DNA of 57,877 nucleotides, taken from CAIUVD01 sp044338255. GTDB taxonomy: Bacteria; Planctomycetota; UBA11346. Shown here piece after piece: positions 36,465 through 46,500 of the stretch. The notes under the pieces were generated by a model. That model had not been told where the DNA came from and searched no databases. It saw only the letters and a list, made by a program, of their open reading frames with translations. The DNA is taken from the NCBI GenBank assembly GCA_044338255.1, contig JBIILZ010000007.1, positions 1 through 57,877 of the forward strand. Direction: 5' to 3'. A program made the translations under genes and the position numbers. The number at the start of each line of letters is the position of its first letter. The first letter of the stretch is position 1.

Positions 36465-37985
36465 ATGCCCACAGCCAGCTTGTTCACCTTGTTCGCACCG
36501 GTCCTCGTGATCCTCATCGGCGGTCTCGCCTGCCTGGGGAGCGAGCCGTTCATCCATCGCCATCAGTCCAAGCATGCTTGGCTGCCGTGGATCGCGGCCA
36601 TCGCCCTGGTGCTCGCCGGCGTGCTGCAGGCGTGCGCGCCTTTCGGCCAGCTGCATGGGATCTTCGCCCTCGATACGGCGCGCATGTGGCTGTGCGAAGC
36701 CATCATCGGCTCGACCCTGGTGGCCCTCGCGGGCATGCAGCAGTCCTTCGATCGCGATGACTACGCTGGCGGTGAGCCCTATGCCCTGACCATGTTCTCG
36801 GCTGCTGGCGCGCTGCTGATGGTCATGGCCGCTGATACTCTGGCCTTGTTCGTCGGCCTCGAGATCGCCTCGCTGTCGATCTACGCCCTGGTCGGCATGC
36901 GCCGTCATCGCCGTGATTCCAATGAAGGCTTGTTCAAGTACTTCGTCATGGGCGCGGTGTTCTCAGCGGTGTTCCTCTATGGTTCGGCCTTGACCTACGG
37001 CGCCACCGGCTCGACGCATTATGGTGTTGGCGTTCTGCCGCAGCGCGATTCGTTGTTCCTCCTCGGGCAGACGCTGATGATCGTCGGTCTGCTGTTCAAA
37101 GTCGGCGTGGTGCCGTTCCACTTCTGGTCGCCTGATGCCTACACCGGCGCGCCAGCGGCGGTCACCGGTTTCATGGGCGCGGTGATCAAGGTCGGCGGCT
37201 TCGCCGCCCTCGGCGCGATCTGGCTCAACCTTGCGGCGGTGCTCTCGCACAGTCATCCGGGCGGCGTGCTGCCCCTCGATGCCGCGGTCACCGTCACCGC
37301 TGCCGCCGCTGGCGCCCTGCAGCCAGCGACGCTGATCTTTCTGGTGCTGGCGATCGTCAGCATCGTCCTCGGCAATTTCAGCGCCCTGCGCCAGACCTCG
37401 GCTCGCCGCCTGATCGCCTTCAGCTCGGTGGCGCACGCCGGCTACATGCTCCTCGCCCTGCCGTTGACCATGGGCGCGAGCTCCGGCACCAGCACCCTGC
37501 AATTGGGCAGCCTGTGGTTCTACGTTGTCGGCTACGCCATCGCCACTGCCGGCGCCCTGACCGCGATCGCGGCCATGGCTGGCAAGGAAGACCAGGGCGA
37601 TCAGCTCACCGGTCTGGCCGGCCAGGGCCGCGCCCAGCCGTTCAATGGCTTGGTGCTGACGGTGTTCATCGCGAGCTTCGCTGGCGTCCCGCCCACCGTG
37701 GGTTTTCTCGGTAAATTCCTGGTCTTCGGCGACCTCGTTGCCAAGGGCTATATCGTCGTCGCCATCGTCGGCATGCTCATGGCCGTGGTCGGCGCGGCGT
37801 ATTACTTCAAGCTCCTGGTGACGATCTGGTCTGCCGCCAACAAGCCGTTGGCGGTCACCGGTACGCAGGTCCTCGCGCGCTGGTCGCTGGGCCTCGCGGC
37901 CGTCGCTGTGGTCATCCTCATCGCCTGGCCGAATGCCTTGACCCGCTACGGCATCAGTCCAGCCGTTGCCGCCATCTCGCGCTGA
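36465..37985 (+). CDS. nuoN: NADH-quinone oxidoreductase subunit N
   Basis: The third antiporter-like subunit (506 residues) and the last gene of the operon. Seen: LFVGLEIASLSIYALVGMRRHRRDSNEGLFKYFVMGAVFSAVFLYG, FKVGVVPFHFWSPDAYTGAPAAVTGFMGAVIKVGGFAAL, and LRQTSARRLIAFSSVAHAGYMLLAL, all family hallmarks. Only three bases separate its stop from the stop of the convergent cyclase gene, so no private terminator fits between them. Confidence 0.97.
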   Translation: MPTASLFTLFAPVLVILIGGLACLGSEPFIHRHQSKHAWLPWIAAIALVLAGVLQACAPFGQLHGIFALDTARMWLCEAIIGSTLVALAGMQQSFDRDDYAGGEPYALTMFSAAGALLMVMAADTLALFVGLEIASLSIYALVGMRRHRRDSNEGLFKYFVMGAVFSAVFLYGSALTYGATGSTHYGVGVLPQRDSLFLLGQTLMIVGLLFKVGVVPFHFWSPDAYTGAPAAVTGFMGAVIKVGGFAALGAIWLNLAAVLSHSHPGGVLPLDAAVTVTAAAAGALQPATLIFLVLAIVSIVLGNFSALRQTSARRLIAFSSVAHAGYMLLALPLTMGASSGTSTLQLGSLWFYVVGYAIATAGALTAIAAMAGKEDQGDQLTGLAGQGRAQPFNGLVLTVFIASFAGVPPTVGFLGKFLVFGDLVAKGYIVVAIVGMLMAVVGAAYYFKLLVTIWSAANKPLAVTGTQVLARWSLGLAAVAVVILIAWPNALTRYGISPAVAAISR

Positions 37986-37988
37986 TCG

Positions 37989-38717
37989 TCAGGCGGCTTG
38001 GTTGAGGTTCGCGCGCCGCAGCACGCCGCGGCCGTGATAGAGCACGAAGAGGTACAGGCAGTCGATGACGAAGATCGTGCCGTAGAGGAACCACATGAAG
38101 GCCCAGCTCTCGCGGCTTTCGGCGGACATCACCATGGGCAGGAAGACTCCGCATTGGATTGAGGTCAAGGCGGTGCCGATCATCTTGCACCACGCCGCCG
38201 ACAGCGACAGGCCCTTGCCATCGGGAAGGCGGCGGAACCACAGTTGGATGAACAGCACGCTCATCACCAGATTGATGATGAAGGCGTTGACGAAGAGCAG
38301 CTTGTCGTCCCAGAAGCGCAGCCACGTATAGTGGAAGATCGCGCATAGCGTCAGCGTGCCGACCACCAGGGGGATGAAGAACGGGCGCAGGGTGCGTGGT
38401 AGGGCTTCATCGCGGCCATACTTCCATAGCTGCCAAAGTAGGGCGAGGTCAATTAACAGCCAGATGCCTTCGATGTATTTCCACAACACCACCGGATTGG
38501 GCGAGAGGAACGCCACGCCTTCCCAGGTGATGTTGAGGCACAACGCCACCAGCGGCATGCCGTAGGCCTTGTCGCGATGCGCTCGACGGAGGATCAGGAC
38601 GTAGGCCGCCATCCACGCCACGCAGCCGAGGGCGCCGATGGAGTTGTACCAGTTGAAGGGGGCGTTGGGGTTGGTGGGATCGAACCACCCGGCGTGTCCG
38701 AGGAATGACCAATGCAT
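37989..38717 (-). CDS. Transmembrane terpene cyclase-like protein (PaxB/Pyr4 type)
   Basis: An integral membrane protein of about 242 residues with seven hydrophobic segments. Its pattern matches the family of membrane terpene cyclases known from fungal meroterpenoid and indole-diterpene pathways (Pyr4, PaxB, AndB), which protonate epoxy- or olefinic polyprenyl chains. Diagnostic stretches: HRDKAYGMPLVALCLNITWEGVAF, with a Glu where the family has its essential acid; FIINLVMSVLFIQLWFRRLPDGKGLSLSAAWCKMIGTAL; and a late acid in FVIDCLYLFVLY. The ATG at 38717 follows the oxygenase stop by two bases and has GGAG nine bases upstream; a longer start at 38777 would overlap that gene by about 60 bases. 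Coupled expression with the oxygenase gene is very likely. The substrate is unknown. The assignment is from memory of the family pattern. Confidence 0.72.
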   Translation of the reverse strand: MHWSFLGHAGWFDPTNPNAPFNWYNSIGALGCVAWMAAYVLILRRAHRDKAYGMPLVALCLNITWEGVAFLSPNPVVLWKYIEGIWLLIDLALLWQLWKYGRDEALPRTLRPFFIPLVVGTLTLCAIFHYTWLRFWDDKLLFVNAFIINLVMSVLFIQLWFRRLPDGKGLSLSAAWCKMIGTALTSIQCGVFLPMVMSAESRESWAFMWFLYGTIFVIDCLYLFVLYHGRGVLRRANLNQAA

Positions 38718-38719
38718 GT

Positions 38720-39883
38720 TCAGCGGCTCCAGGCGGTGATGAGCGAATCGGGAATCTGAAAGAGGCCGCGTCGCCACTCACGGGGGAGCTTGGTGAGCTG
38801 CGTCACCAGGCAGCGCCCGAGGTAGGCGTGCAGGGCATTGTCGGGATGACGCCAGATCAGGCCGGTGCTGCGCCGCAGCAGGCTGATCAGCCAGCGTTCC
38901 TCGGGTTTGAGTGGGCGCACGCCGACGTCGGTGGCGGCGCGCTCGTCGCAGAGCAGGCGCAGGAGCATGGTCGTGAGCTGCCGTCCCAGCCACGGCGAGT
39001 GCAGCTTCTCGGCGACGAATGTCCCTAGGGCGCGAGTAAGTTCATCCCCTTGCGGAGTGGCGCCCGCTTGGCTGGCGCGGATGGCTTCGTAGAGCTGTTC
39101 GGCTTCGCTCGTGGTCTGTGGCGTGAGCTCGGCGGGGATGCCGAGCAGGTGGCCGATGACCGCCCAAAGGTGCATCCAGTCGCTGGCCTCTTGGGCGGTG
39201 GTGTCGACCTTGAAGCGCTCTAGCGAGCGCAGCGTCATCCAGCTGAAGCTTAGCAGCGTGAAGGCCTGATCCTCGAAGTTGATCGGGCGTCCGAGCTCGG
39301 GGGTGTTCCAGGTCGTCGCCAGGAGCACGTCGCTGAAGGCCCGTGACGCGGGATCGGCCGTCGCCGGCGTGGGCGCGAGCAGCAGATGACGGATACTGCC
39401 GTGCATCAGGCGCACTTTCTGGATCGACCGCACGCCCCGCCCGCCGGTGGCAAGACCGCCAGAGAAGCAGGTGTCGATGATGAATTGCGCGGTCTCGTAA
39501 ATGCGCCGGTAGACGTGGCGCTCGTCCATGCGATGCGTGGTGTAGAGAACCTGAACTCCTTTTTTTAGGGCGTAGCATTCGGCCAGCGAGCAGGTCACTA
39601 GGGACATCAGGATCAGCGGTCCGCGTTCGGCGAAGAACTTCTGGGCGCGATCGATGGCGGCATAATCGGTCCAGCCCGGAAGCTGGCTGGTGAGGCTCAG
39701 ATAGCGCTGTAGCACCGCCGGCGTATTTGCCGGATCGGGGCGATCATTGAGTACCAGCTGGCTGAGGACCTGATTGGCCTCATTGAGCGTGCGCTCGGCG
39801 TAGAGCGTGCTGATGATCTCATCGGCGAGGGGGTCGGAACGTTGACGCCAAGGCGCTAACGCGAATGGGGTTGGGTCAATCAC
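38720..39883 (-). CDS. MpaB/Lcp-type oxygenase (DUF2236)
   Basis: A 387-residue protein with the layout of the DUF2236 family: heme-b oxygenases including rubber oxygenase Lcp and fungal MpaB, which cleave C=C bonds of polyisoprenoid chains. Markers: LPGWTDYAAIDRAQKFFAERGPLILMSLV, ETAQFIIDTCFSGG, SIQKVRLMHGSIRHLLL (the conserved His/Arg heme region), PINFEDQAFTLLSFSW and ASDWMHLWAVIGHLLGIP. There is no signal peptide. It starts with GTG, 75 bases after the folE stop, and its stop is two bases before the cyclase start. Pairing with a terpene cyclase suggests it acts on an isoprenoid tail, but the substrate is inference. Confidence 0.78.
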   Translation of the reverse strand: MIDPTPFALAPWRQRSDPLADEIISTLYAERTLNEANQVLSQLVLNDRPDPANTPAVLQRYLSLTSQLPGWTDYAAIDRAQKFFAERGPLILMSLVTCSLAECYALKKGVQVLYTTHRMDERHVYRRIYETAQFIIDTCFSGGLATGGRGVRSIQKVRLMHGSIRHLLLAPTPATADPASRAFSDVLLATTWNTPELGRPINFEDQAFTLLSFSWMTLRSLERFKVDTTAQEASDWMHLWAVIGHLLGIPAELTPQTTSEAEQLYEAIRASQAGATPQGDELTRALGTFVAEKLHSPWLGRQLTTMLLRLLCDERAATDVGVRPLKPEERWLISLLRRSTGLIWRHPDNALHAYLGRCLVTQLTKLPREWRRGLFQIPDSLITAWSR

Positions 39884-39958
39884 GAGGCCAGTGGTATGGG
39901 CTCTTCGTGACTTGGGAAGATAGCAATCTCTACTACGGTCTAGGCAGGTATTCTGTGA

Positions 39959-40564
39959 TTAGATGCGTCGTTTGTTGGAATTGATCAGGGTGAACAATTC
40001 CAGGCGAGAGGCGGAGTTGTTGAGGAACACGCCAGTGAGCTTGCTGGTGGTGGTCCAGGCCCCCGCTTTGCGCACGCCGCGATAGCACATGCAGAAATGC
40101 TGGCACTGCATGATCACCGCCACGCCCTGCGGCTTGAGCACATCCTGGATAGTGTTGGCGATCTGGGCGGTGAGCTTTTCCTGGACCTGCAGGCGCTTAG
40201 CGAAGGAATCGACGACGCGGGCGATCTTCGACAGCCCCACCACACGGCCATTGGGGATATAGGCGACGTGGGCCAGGCCGACGAACGGCACCATGTGGTG
40301 TTCGCAGTGGCTGTGCATCTCGATATCGCTGACCATCACCAGCTCGTCGTAGCCTTCGACTTCCTCAAAAGTCTTTTCGAGATGGCTGGCGGGGTCATCG
40401 CGGTAGCCGGCGAAATGCTCGGCCATGGCCTTGAGCACCCGCTTCGGGGTTTCGAGCAGGCCTTCACGCTCGGGGTCCTCGCCGATGTGGTGCAGCAGCG
40501 CCTTGACGTGGGCCATGCCGGCCTGGTTGGCGGGCGTCGTGGGATCGAATTCGGAGGAGGGCAT
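39959..40564 (-). CDS. folE: GTP cyclohydrolase I
   Basis: Converts GTP to 7,8-dihydroneopterin triphosphate, the first step to folate and pterins. Zinc and catalytic residues are visible: MHSHCEHHMVPFVGLAHVAYIPNGRVVGLSKIARVV and MQCQHFCMCYRGV, giving the Cys-His-Cys zinc set, with GEDPEREGLLETPKRVLKA at the N terminus. Full length at 201 residues. The gene is divergent from the photolyase (53 bases between starts) and co-oriented with the oxygenase-cyclase pair; whether all three share a transcript is unknown. Confidence 0.97.
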   Translation of the reverse strand: MPSSEFDPTTPANQAGMAHVKALLHHIGEDPEREGLLETPKRVLKAMAEHFAGYRDDPASHLEKTFEEVEGYDELVMVSDIEMHSHCEHHMVPFVGLAHVAYIPNGRVVGLSKIARVVDSFAKRLQVQEKLTAQIANTIQDVLKPQGVAVIMQCQHFCMCYRGVRKAGAWTTTSKLTGVFLNNSASRLELFTLINSNKRRI

Positions 40565-40617
40565 GGGAGACAGTATCTAGTCCTTTTCAAAGCGGTCAAA
40601 TCGTTCATACTTTGATC

Positions 40618-42084
40618 ATGGTCCCAGCGGTGCGAATCCACGATGCCAACACCGCTCTCGAGCGCGCCGACGGCGAGTACGTCCTCTATTGGATGATCGC
40701 TCACCGCCGGCCGTTCTGGAATCACGCGCTTGAGCATGCCGTCGCCCAGGCCCAGCGTCTCGGCAAACCGTTGCTGATCTTTGAGCCATTGCGGCTCAGC
40801 TATGAATGGGCCAGTGACCGCCTGCATCAGTTCGTGATCGAAGGCATGCGCGACAATGTCGAGGCCTTCGCGCGAACGACGGCGACCTACGTTCCGTGGG
40901 TGGAGCTCACCGCCGACGCCGGCAAGGGTCTGTTGGCGCGCTTGGCAGCACGAGCCTGTCTGGTGGTCACCGATGAGTTCCCGTGTTTCTTCCTGCCGCG
41001 CATGGTCGCAGCCGCGGCGGCACGCCTGTCGGTACGCGTGCAGACCGTCGATGCCAACGGACTGTTCCCGCTGCGCGCCAGCGACCGGGCGCGTGATCGG
41101 GCGTTTGATTTTCGTCGTCTGCTGCACAAGGAACTGCGTCCGCATCTGGCGCAGTTCCCGCTCGCGGATCCGCTGAAGGGCGTGCGCCTGCCCCGGCTCA
41201 CGGCTCTGCCGCCAGAGTTGGTGCCGGCCGATTTGTCGGCACTGCTCAGCGGCGGTATCGCCGCTTTGCCTATCGATCACGGTGTCGGCCCAGGGATCAT
41301 GCGCGGCGGGTGGAAGGCCGCACAGGCCGTACAGGATGATTTTTTCGGAAATCATCTGGCGGACTACGCCGCTCAGCGCAGCGACGTCGAGACCAGCGCG
41401 GCGAGCGGTTTTTCCCCTTACCTGCATTTCGGCCATCTCAGTGCGCATCAGGTGGTGGCCGCCTTGTGGGCCCAGGAGGAATGGAGTCCGGAACGTCTCG
41501 CGCCCACTGCCACCGCCAGTAGGGAAGGCTGGTGGGGGATGTCGGCGAATGCCGAGGCCTTCATCGATCAGTTGCTCACTTGGCGCGAATTGGGCTATCA
41601 CTTCTGCTTCCATCGCCCCGACTACGCCAGCTATGAATCCTTGCCAGTGTGGGCTCGCGCGTCGCTTGATGCGCACAGCTCCGATCAGCGTACGCACCGC
41701 TATACGCTCGCCGAGTTCGCCACCAGCCAGACCCATGATCCGTTATGGAATGCTGCCCAGCGCCAATTGCTGAGCGAGGGTCGCATGCATAATTACCTGC
41801 GCATGTTGTGGGCGAAGAAGATCCTCGAATGGTCGGCGAGTCCGCGGCAGGCCTTGGCGACGATGATCGAGCTCAACAACCGCTATGCCCTCGATGGCCG
41901 CAATCCGAACAGCTACAGCGGCATCATGTGGTGCCTGGGGCGCTTCGATCGCCCATGGGCGCCGCAGCGCCCGATCTTTGGCTGTATCCGCTACATGAGC
42001 AGCGACAATACCGCTCGCAAGATGCGCGTGAAAGGCTACCTGGCGCGCTACGCCGGGAATTCCGCGCAGACCCGTCTCTTCTAA
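40618..42084 (+). CDS. phr: Class II CPD photolyase-like protein
   Basis: An FAD enzyme that repairs cyclobutane pyrimidine dimers with light. The class II C-terminal signature is strong: HNYLRMLWAKKILEWSASPRQAL, NNRYALDGRNPNSYSGIMWCLGRFDRPW and IFGCIRYMSSDNTARKM. The N-terminal Rossmann part has EYVLYWMIAHRRPFWNHALEHAVAQAQ, the class II type. At about 488 residues it has normal length. The ATG at 40618 gives MVPAVRIHDAN; a TTG six bases earlier is less likely. Ten bases separate it from the next gene, so the two form an operon. Confidence 0.93.
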   Translation: MVPAVRIHDANTALERADGEYVLYWMIAHRRPFWNHALEHAVAQAQRLGKPLLIFEPLRLSYEWASDRLHQFVIEGMRDNVEAFARTTATYVPWVELTADAGKGLLARLAARACLVVTDEFPCFFLPRMVAAAAARLSVRVQTVDANGLFPLRASDRARDRAFDFRRLLHKELRPHLAQFPLADPLKGVRLPRLTALPPELVPADLSALLSGGIAALPIDHGVGPGIMRGGWKAAQAVQDDFFGNHLADYAAQRSDVETSAASGFSPYLHFGHLSAHQVVAALWAQEEWSPERLAPTATASREGWWGMSANAEAFIDQLLTWRELGYHFCFHRPDYASYESLPVWARASLDAHSSDQRTHRYTLAEFATSQTHDPLWNAAQRQLLSEGRMHNYLRMLWAKKILEWSASPRQALATMIELNNRYALDGRNPNSYSGIMWCLGRFDRPWAPQRPIFGCIRYMSSDNTARKMRVKGYLARYAGNSAQTRLF

Positions 42085-42094
42085 GGAGCACCCC

Positions 42095-43456
42095 ATGGCG
42101 ACATATCTGCATTCCAGCGTGTTGCCGGCAACCACCGCCACGGAGGTCTTCGCCTGGCATACCGCGCCGGGGGCCTTGCAACGACTCATCCCGCCGGCGG
42201 CCGGGATCCGCGTCGTCCGCAACGCGCCCTTGGCCGAGGGCAGCGAGGTCGAGCTGTTGGTACCGGTCGGGCCGTGTCGTCGGCGTTGGTTGGCGCGCCA
42301 CTCGGCAGTGCTGGCTCCGCATGGTTTCACCGACGAGCAGATCAGCGGACCATTTCCGGCGTGGCATCACGAGCATCGTTTCGTCGACAGTCCGGAAGGG
42401 GTGGTGCTCACCGATGCGGTGACCTATACACCCCCGGGTGGACCGGTGTCGGGGGTCGTCGATTGGGTGGTGACGCAGGATCTGCGGCGGACCTTCGCTT
42501 GGCGCCATGAGCGCACTTCTCGCGATCTCGAACGCCAGCGGCAATTCTGTGCGCAGCCGCGACTGACGGTCGGCATCAGCGGCGCATCCGGGTTGGTGGC
42601 CGGGGAACTGATCCCGTTCCTGACCACCGCCGGTCATCACGTCAGGCCCTTCACGCGTGGCGCAGAGACCGCCGACTCGATCAGTTGGGATCCGCTGCGG
42701 GGACGACTCGACGAAGCCGGCCTCAGCCAGTGTGATGCCATCGTGCATCTCGCGGGCGCGACCGTCGCTCAGCGTTGGACGTCGGCGGCTATGGCCGAGA
42801 TCCGCGACAGCCGCATTGCCGGCACGCGCTTGATCGCCGAGGCCCTTTCCCGCAACCCCGGCAAGGTGCGCACGCTGATCATCGCCTCGGGCATCAATGT
42901 CTATCCCCAGAGCGAAAATGAGTGCACCGAAGAAACGCCCAGCGCTGGCAGCGGTTTTCTCGCTGAGGTCGTACGTGCCTGGGAGGCCGCCGCCGAGCCG
43001 GCGCGCCAGGCCGGCATCCGTGTCGTGCATCTGCGTACCGGCATGGTCCTTTCGCCCACCGGCGGAGCGCTCAAGCAATTGCTGACACCGACCAAGTTCG
43101 GAGTCGGTGGTCCGGTTGCCGGTGGTAATCAATGGCTGTCGTGGATCGAGCTCGATGATCTGGTCGGACTGATCCACCACGCGCTGTTCGAGGTGCGCTT
43201 GTCGGGGCCGATCAACGCCACCGCCCCTGAACCTGTACGTCAAGGCGACTTCGCCGAGATCCTCGGACGCGTCCTGCATCGCCCGGCCGCGATTCCCTTT
43301 CCGGGCTGGGCGGTGCGCCTGTTGCTGGGCCAGATGGGAGAGGAACTGTTGCTCCCGAGTCTGCGCGTCGTTCCTCGTCAGGCCTTGCAGGCCGGCTTCG
43401 TCTTCCGCTCGCCTGATCTGCTGCGGGCCCTGCGATTTGCGCTGCAGAGAGGGTAG
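42095..43456 (+). CDS. SRPBCC-TIGR01777 epimerase fusion protein
   Basis: A two-domain protein of 453 residues. Residues 1-150 resemble a SRPBCC/polyketide-cyclase-like ligand-binding domain (VFAWHTAPGALQRLIPP, FTDEQISGPFPAWHHEHRFVD). Residues 155-453 are an extended SDR epimerase of the TIGR01777 (YfcH/SulA-like) family: LTVGISGASGLVAGELIPFL (NAD(P)-binding Gly motif), DAIVHLAGATVAQRWTSAAMAEIRDSRIAGTRLIAEAL, LIIASGINVYP, and VLSPTGGALKQLLTPTKFGVGGPVAGG. This domain order is a known one for the family. The substrate is unknown. It is co-transcribed with the photolyase. Confidence 0.9.
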   Translation: MATYLHSSVLPATTATEVFAWHTAPGALQRLIPPAAGIRVVRNAPLAEGSEVELLVPVGPCRRRWLARHSAVLAPHGFTDEQISGPFPAWHHEHRFVDSPEGVVLTDAVTYTPPGGPVSGVVDWVVTQDLRRTFAWRHERTSRDLERQRQFCAQPRLTVGISGASGLVAGELIPFLTTAGHHVRPFTRGAETADSISWDPLRGRLDEAGLSQCDAIVHLAGATVAQRWTSAAMAEIRDSRIAGTRLIAEALSRNPGKVRTLIIASGINVYPQSENECTEETPSAGSGFLAEVVRAWEAAAEPARQAGIRVVHLRTGMVLSPTGGALKQLLTPTKFGVGGPVAGGNQWLSWIELDDLVGLIHHALFEVRLSGPINATAPEPVRQGDFAEILGRVLHRPAAIPFPGWAVRLLLGQMGEELLLPSLRVVPRQALQAGFVFRSPDLLRALRFALQRG

Positions 43457-43566
43457 GCGCGGACCACCTGAGAGCTGCCTTGGGTGAGAAACAACACGCT
43501 ACGCTGGTAGTTTATTGGCAGATTGCCGATTGTTTGATGCCGCTAGCGGCTACGTTGCGCGCCACC

Positions 43567-46500
43567 ATGCTGAGCAGTACTTCTACCGCGTCCTTTCTTG
43601 TACCGACCTTGCTGGCCTTGGCGATCAGTCTGCCGTTGGCAGCGCAAGATGGCTTGGCGCCGTTCATCACTTTCCCCACTGATGATCCGGGGTTGAATTT
43701 GCCTGAAGTGGGCGCCAAAGAGAATTCTGTTTCTGATCCCTTTATTTTAAACAACGTTCTTTTCACCAGCGGTATGTATGTTTGGCACGTGCGGCAAAGC
43801 TACCGGTACTCAACCCCATTTTCTGGGGCTGTCGATACCGTCCAAGGAATTGCCGTAACCGCGATATCTGGACCGGGGACCTGGGAGTACTGGAGTCTTG
43901 CTCGTTCGCGCTGGGTCTCCATCAGCGACGTGTCCGAAGATTCCGTACTCAACATTCGTCTATCGGAACAGCTACGTTTTCTCCCCTCCAGCAATGTCCT
44001 GAGTCCCTCCGAGGCAACGCTCACGTTCCGCGCCGTTGATGACATCAATGTGTCTGGTATCTCGACGTTGAACATGTTGGACTCCGAACAATACGGAGGC
44101 GATCCGACGGCATTTTCAGCCGAGCTCCGGACCCTGACAGTGCCGATCCTACCGGTCAATGATGCTCCGGTGTGGGGTAATGGGCATTTCGATATCCGTG
44201 TCAATGGCGCCCCATTGACCTACTCGACGGCCTACTCGGACGCGGTCGAAGGCCAGACGCTCAAGGTGAGCGTTGCGGAATTGGTCAATAATGCGACTTC
44301 CAGCGATCCGGACTCTTCGGGTTCAGCTCTGGTTCCGGGCATCCTGCTCACGGGCATGGATATCGACCGATTCATCTTTGAGCGCAGCCCATCCCAGGAT
44401 GGCGTGTGGACGCAATTACTTCCCGACATCGAAACCAATGCCGTGCCCTTGGATGCCGCGGATTGGTTACGGATCACCACCAGAAGTCGCGTGGACGCCA
44501 CGGTCGTGAATGCGTTCACCTACCATCTCTGGGATGGGACGGATAGCGGAGTGGCCGGAAATTTCATCCATTTCTCGGATAGTAATGTAGGTGATGAGTC
44601 TGCATTCAGCATTGGTTATGGACAAGTCGACATCGTCAATGCCCGGCCGGTGATTGATAGTGTCGCCACAGTCGTGATCAATCCCGACGAGACGACCGCC
44701 TCATTCGCGGTCACCGCACATGATGCGGATGGGAGCGTCGCCGCTCTCGGAACCTTCGATCAGCAGGGCGTCTTCCAATTGTCCCCCGTCGACGTTAATG
44801 GGAGTCATTTCGAATGGGACAGCTTCACTGCCGCGCCGACCATCACCAATACGCTGAAGGCAAGTAATCTGACGTGGTCCCCTGGCCCCAGCTACTATTA
44901 CATTGCAGCCGTTGATGATTGGAATGTTCAGAGCGATACGAATTATGTTACCGTGTATGGAAATTCGACGCCGGTCTGGGACAGCGTCGAGGAGAACTTC
45001 TCGATCGATTCGCGGGCTCCCCAACCTCTGAGTGCAACGTTCATCGTCCGCGATAGCGATGTCGATACGAACACTCATAATCCGGTGTGGGTCGATTCCC
45101 TGACCACCAGCGTGGGTGCTGCCGACTCCAATCGTCCGCTGCGCGGTACGGTGGTAGTCACCAGCGAGCATATTCCCGGTCAGATCGTCATCACCGAATC
45201 CATCCGGAGTCAGATCATCGGCAATAGCCCGTCGTCGGGTTATACCAATGTGACCCTGACTTATACGCCGGATAAGACGGCGCTGATAAGTCATGTCGAT
45301 GACATCCTTATCGCCGTCACCGATGCCCATGGACTATCCGCGAGTCTGCCGGTGCACATGGCGGTTGGTTTCGTTAATCATGCGCCGGTGATCACCGCTC
45401 CCACGGTGACCGATCTGGGCACCGTGATCGGCGGTACGGCGAGCACCATCACCGCCAGCGCCACCGATGAAGACGGCGGGCCGTTGACGTGGTCGGTTTC
45501 GACGCCAGCGGCGCACGGGACGGTGACCACCAACAATGCCGAGGGCGACACGATCGGTTATACCTACACGCCGGCGGTGGGCTACAGCGGCAGTGACAGC
45601 TTCACCCTGCAGGTCGCTGACAGCGCCGGTCTGACGGCGCAGCTCACGTTCACCAGCACGGTCAGCGACCCGACGCCACCGCCCGTGGTCAATCACCCGC
45701 CGGTGATCACCGCTCCGCTGGTGACGGCGCTGGGTACCATGACGGGGGGTCAGGCCCGGTCCGTCACGCTTACTGCCACCGACGAGGACAGCGCCACGCT
45801 GACGTGGACGGTGCTGACGGCCCCGGCGCATGGCACGGTGGTCGCTGGCAATGCCATCGGCGGTACGGTGAGCTATGTCTACACGCCGGCGGTGGGCTAC
45901 AGCGGCAGTGACAGCTTCACCCTGCAGGTCGCTGACAGCGCCGATCTGACGGCGCAGCTCACGTTCACCAGCACGGTCAGTGACCCGACGCCACCGCCCG
46001 TGGTCAATCTTTCGCCGGTGATCACCGCTCCGCTGGTGACGGCGCTGGGCACCGTGCTCGGCGGTACGACCTATCCCATCAGCTTCAGCGCCACTGACGA
46101 AGATGGCGGGCCGCTGACGTGGTCGGTTTCGACACCAGCGGCGCACGGGACGGTGACCACCAATAATGCCGTGGGCGGCACGGTCAGTTATACCTACATG
46201 CCGGCGTTGGGCTTCAGCGGCAACGACAGCTTCACCGTGCAGGTCGCTGACAGCGCCGGTCTGACGGCGCAGCTCACGTTCACCAGCACGGTCAGCGATC
46301 CGACGCCACCGCCCGTGGTTAACCATCCGCCGGTGATCACCACCCCGGCCCCCGAGACGTCATTGGGAACGCTGATTGGCGGCATCGGGCAGGTGTTCAC
46401 TGCCGAGGCGACCGACGAAGAGGGCGAAACACTGACGTGGTCGGTGGCGGTGGCGCCGGCGCACGGCGCGGTGACCTTCACCAATGCGGTCGGTGCCAGC

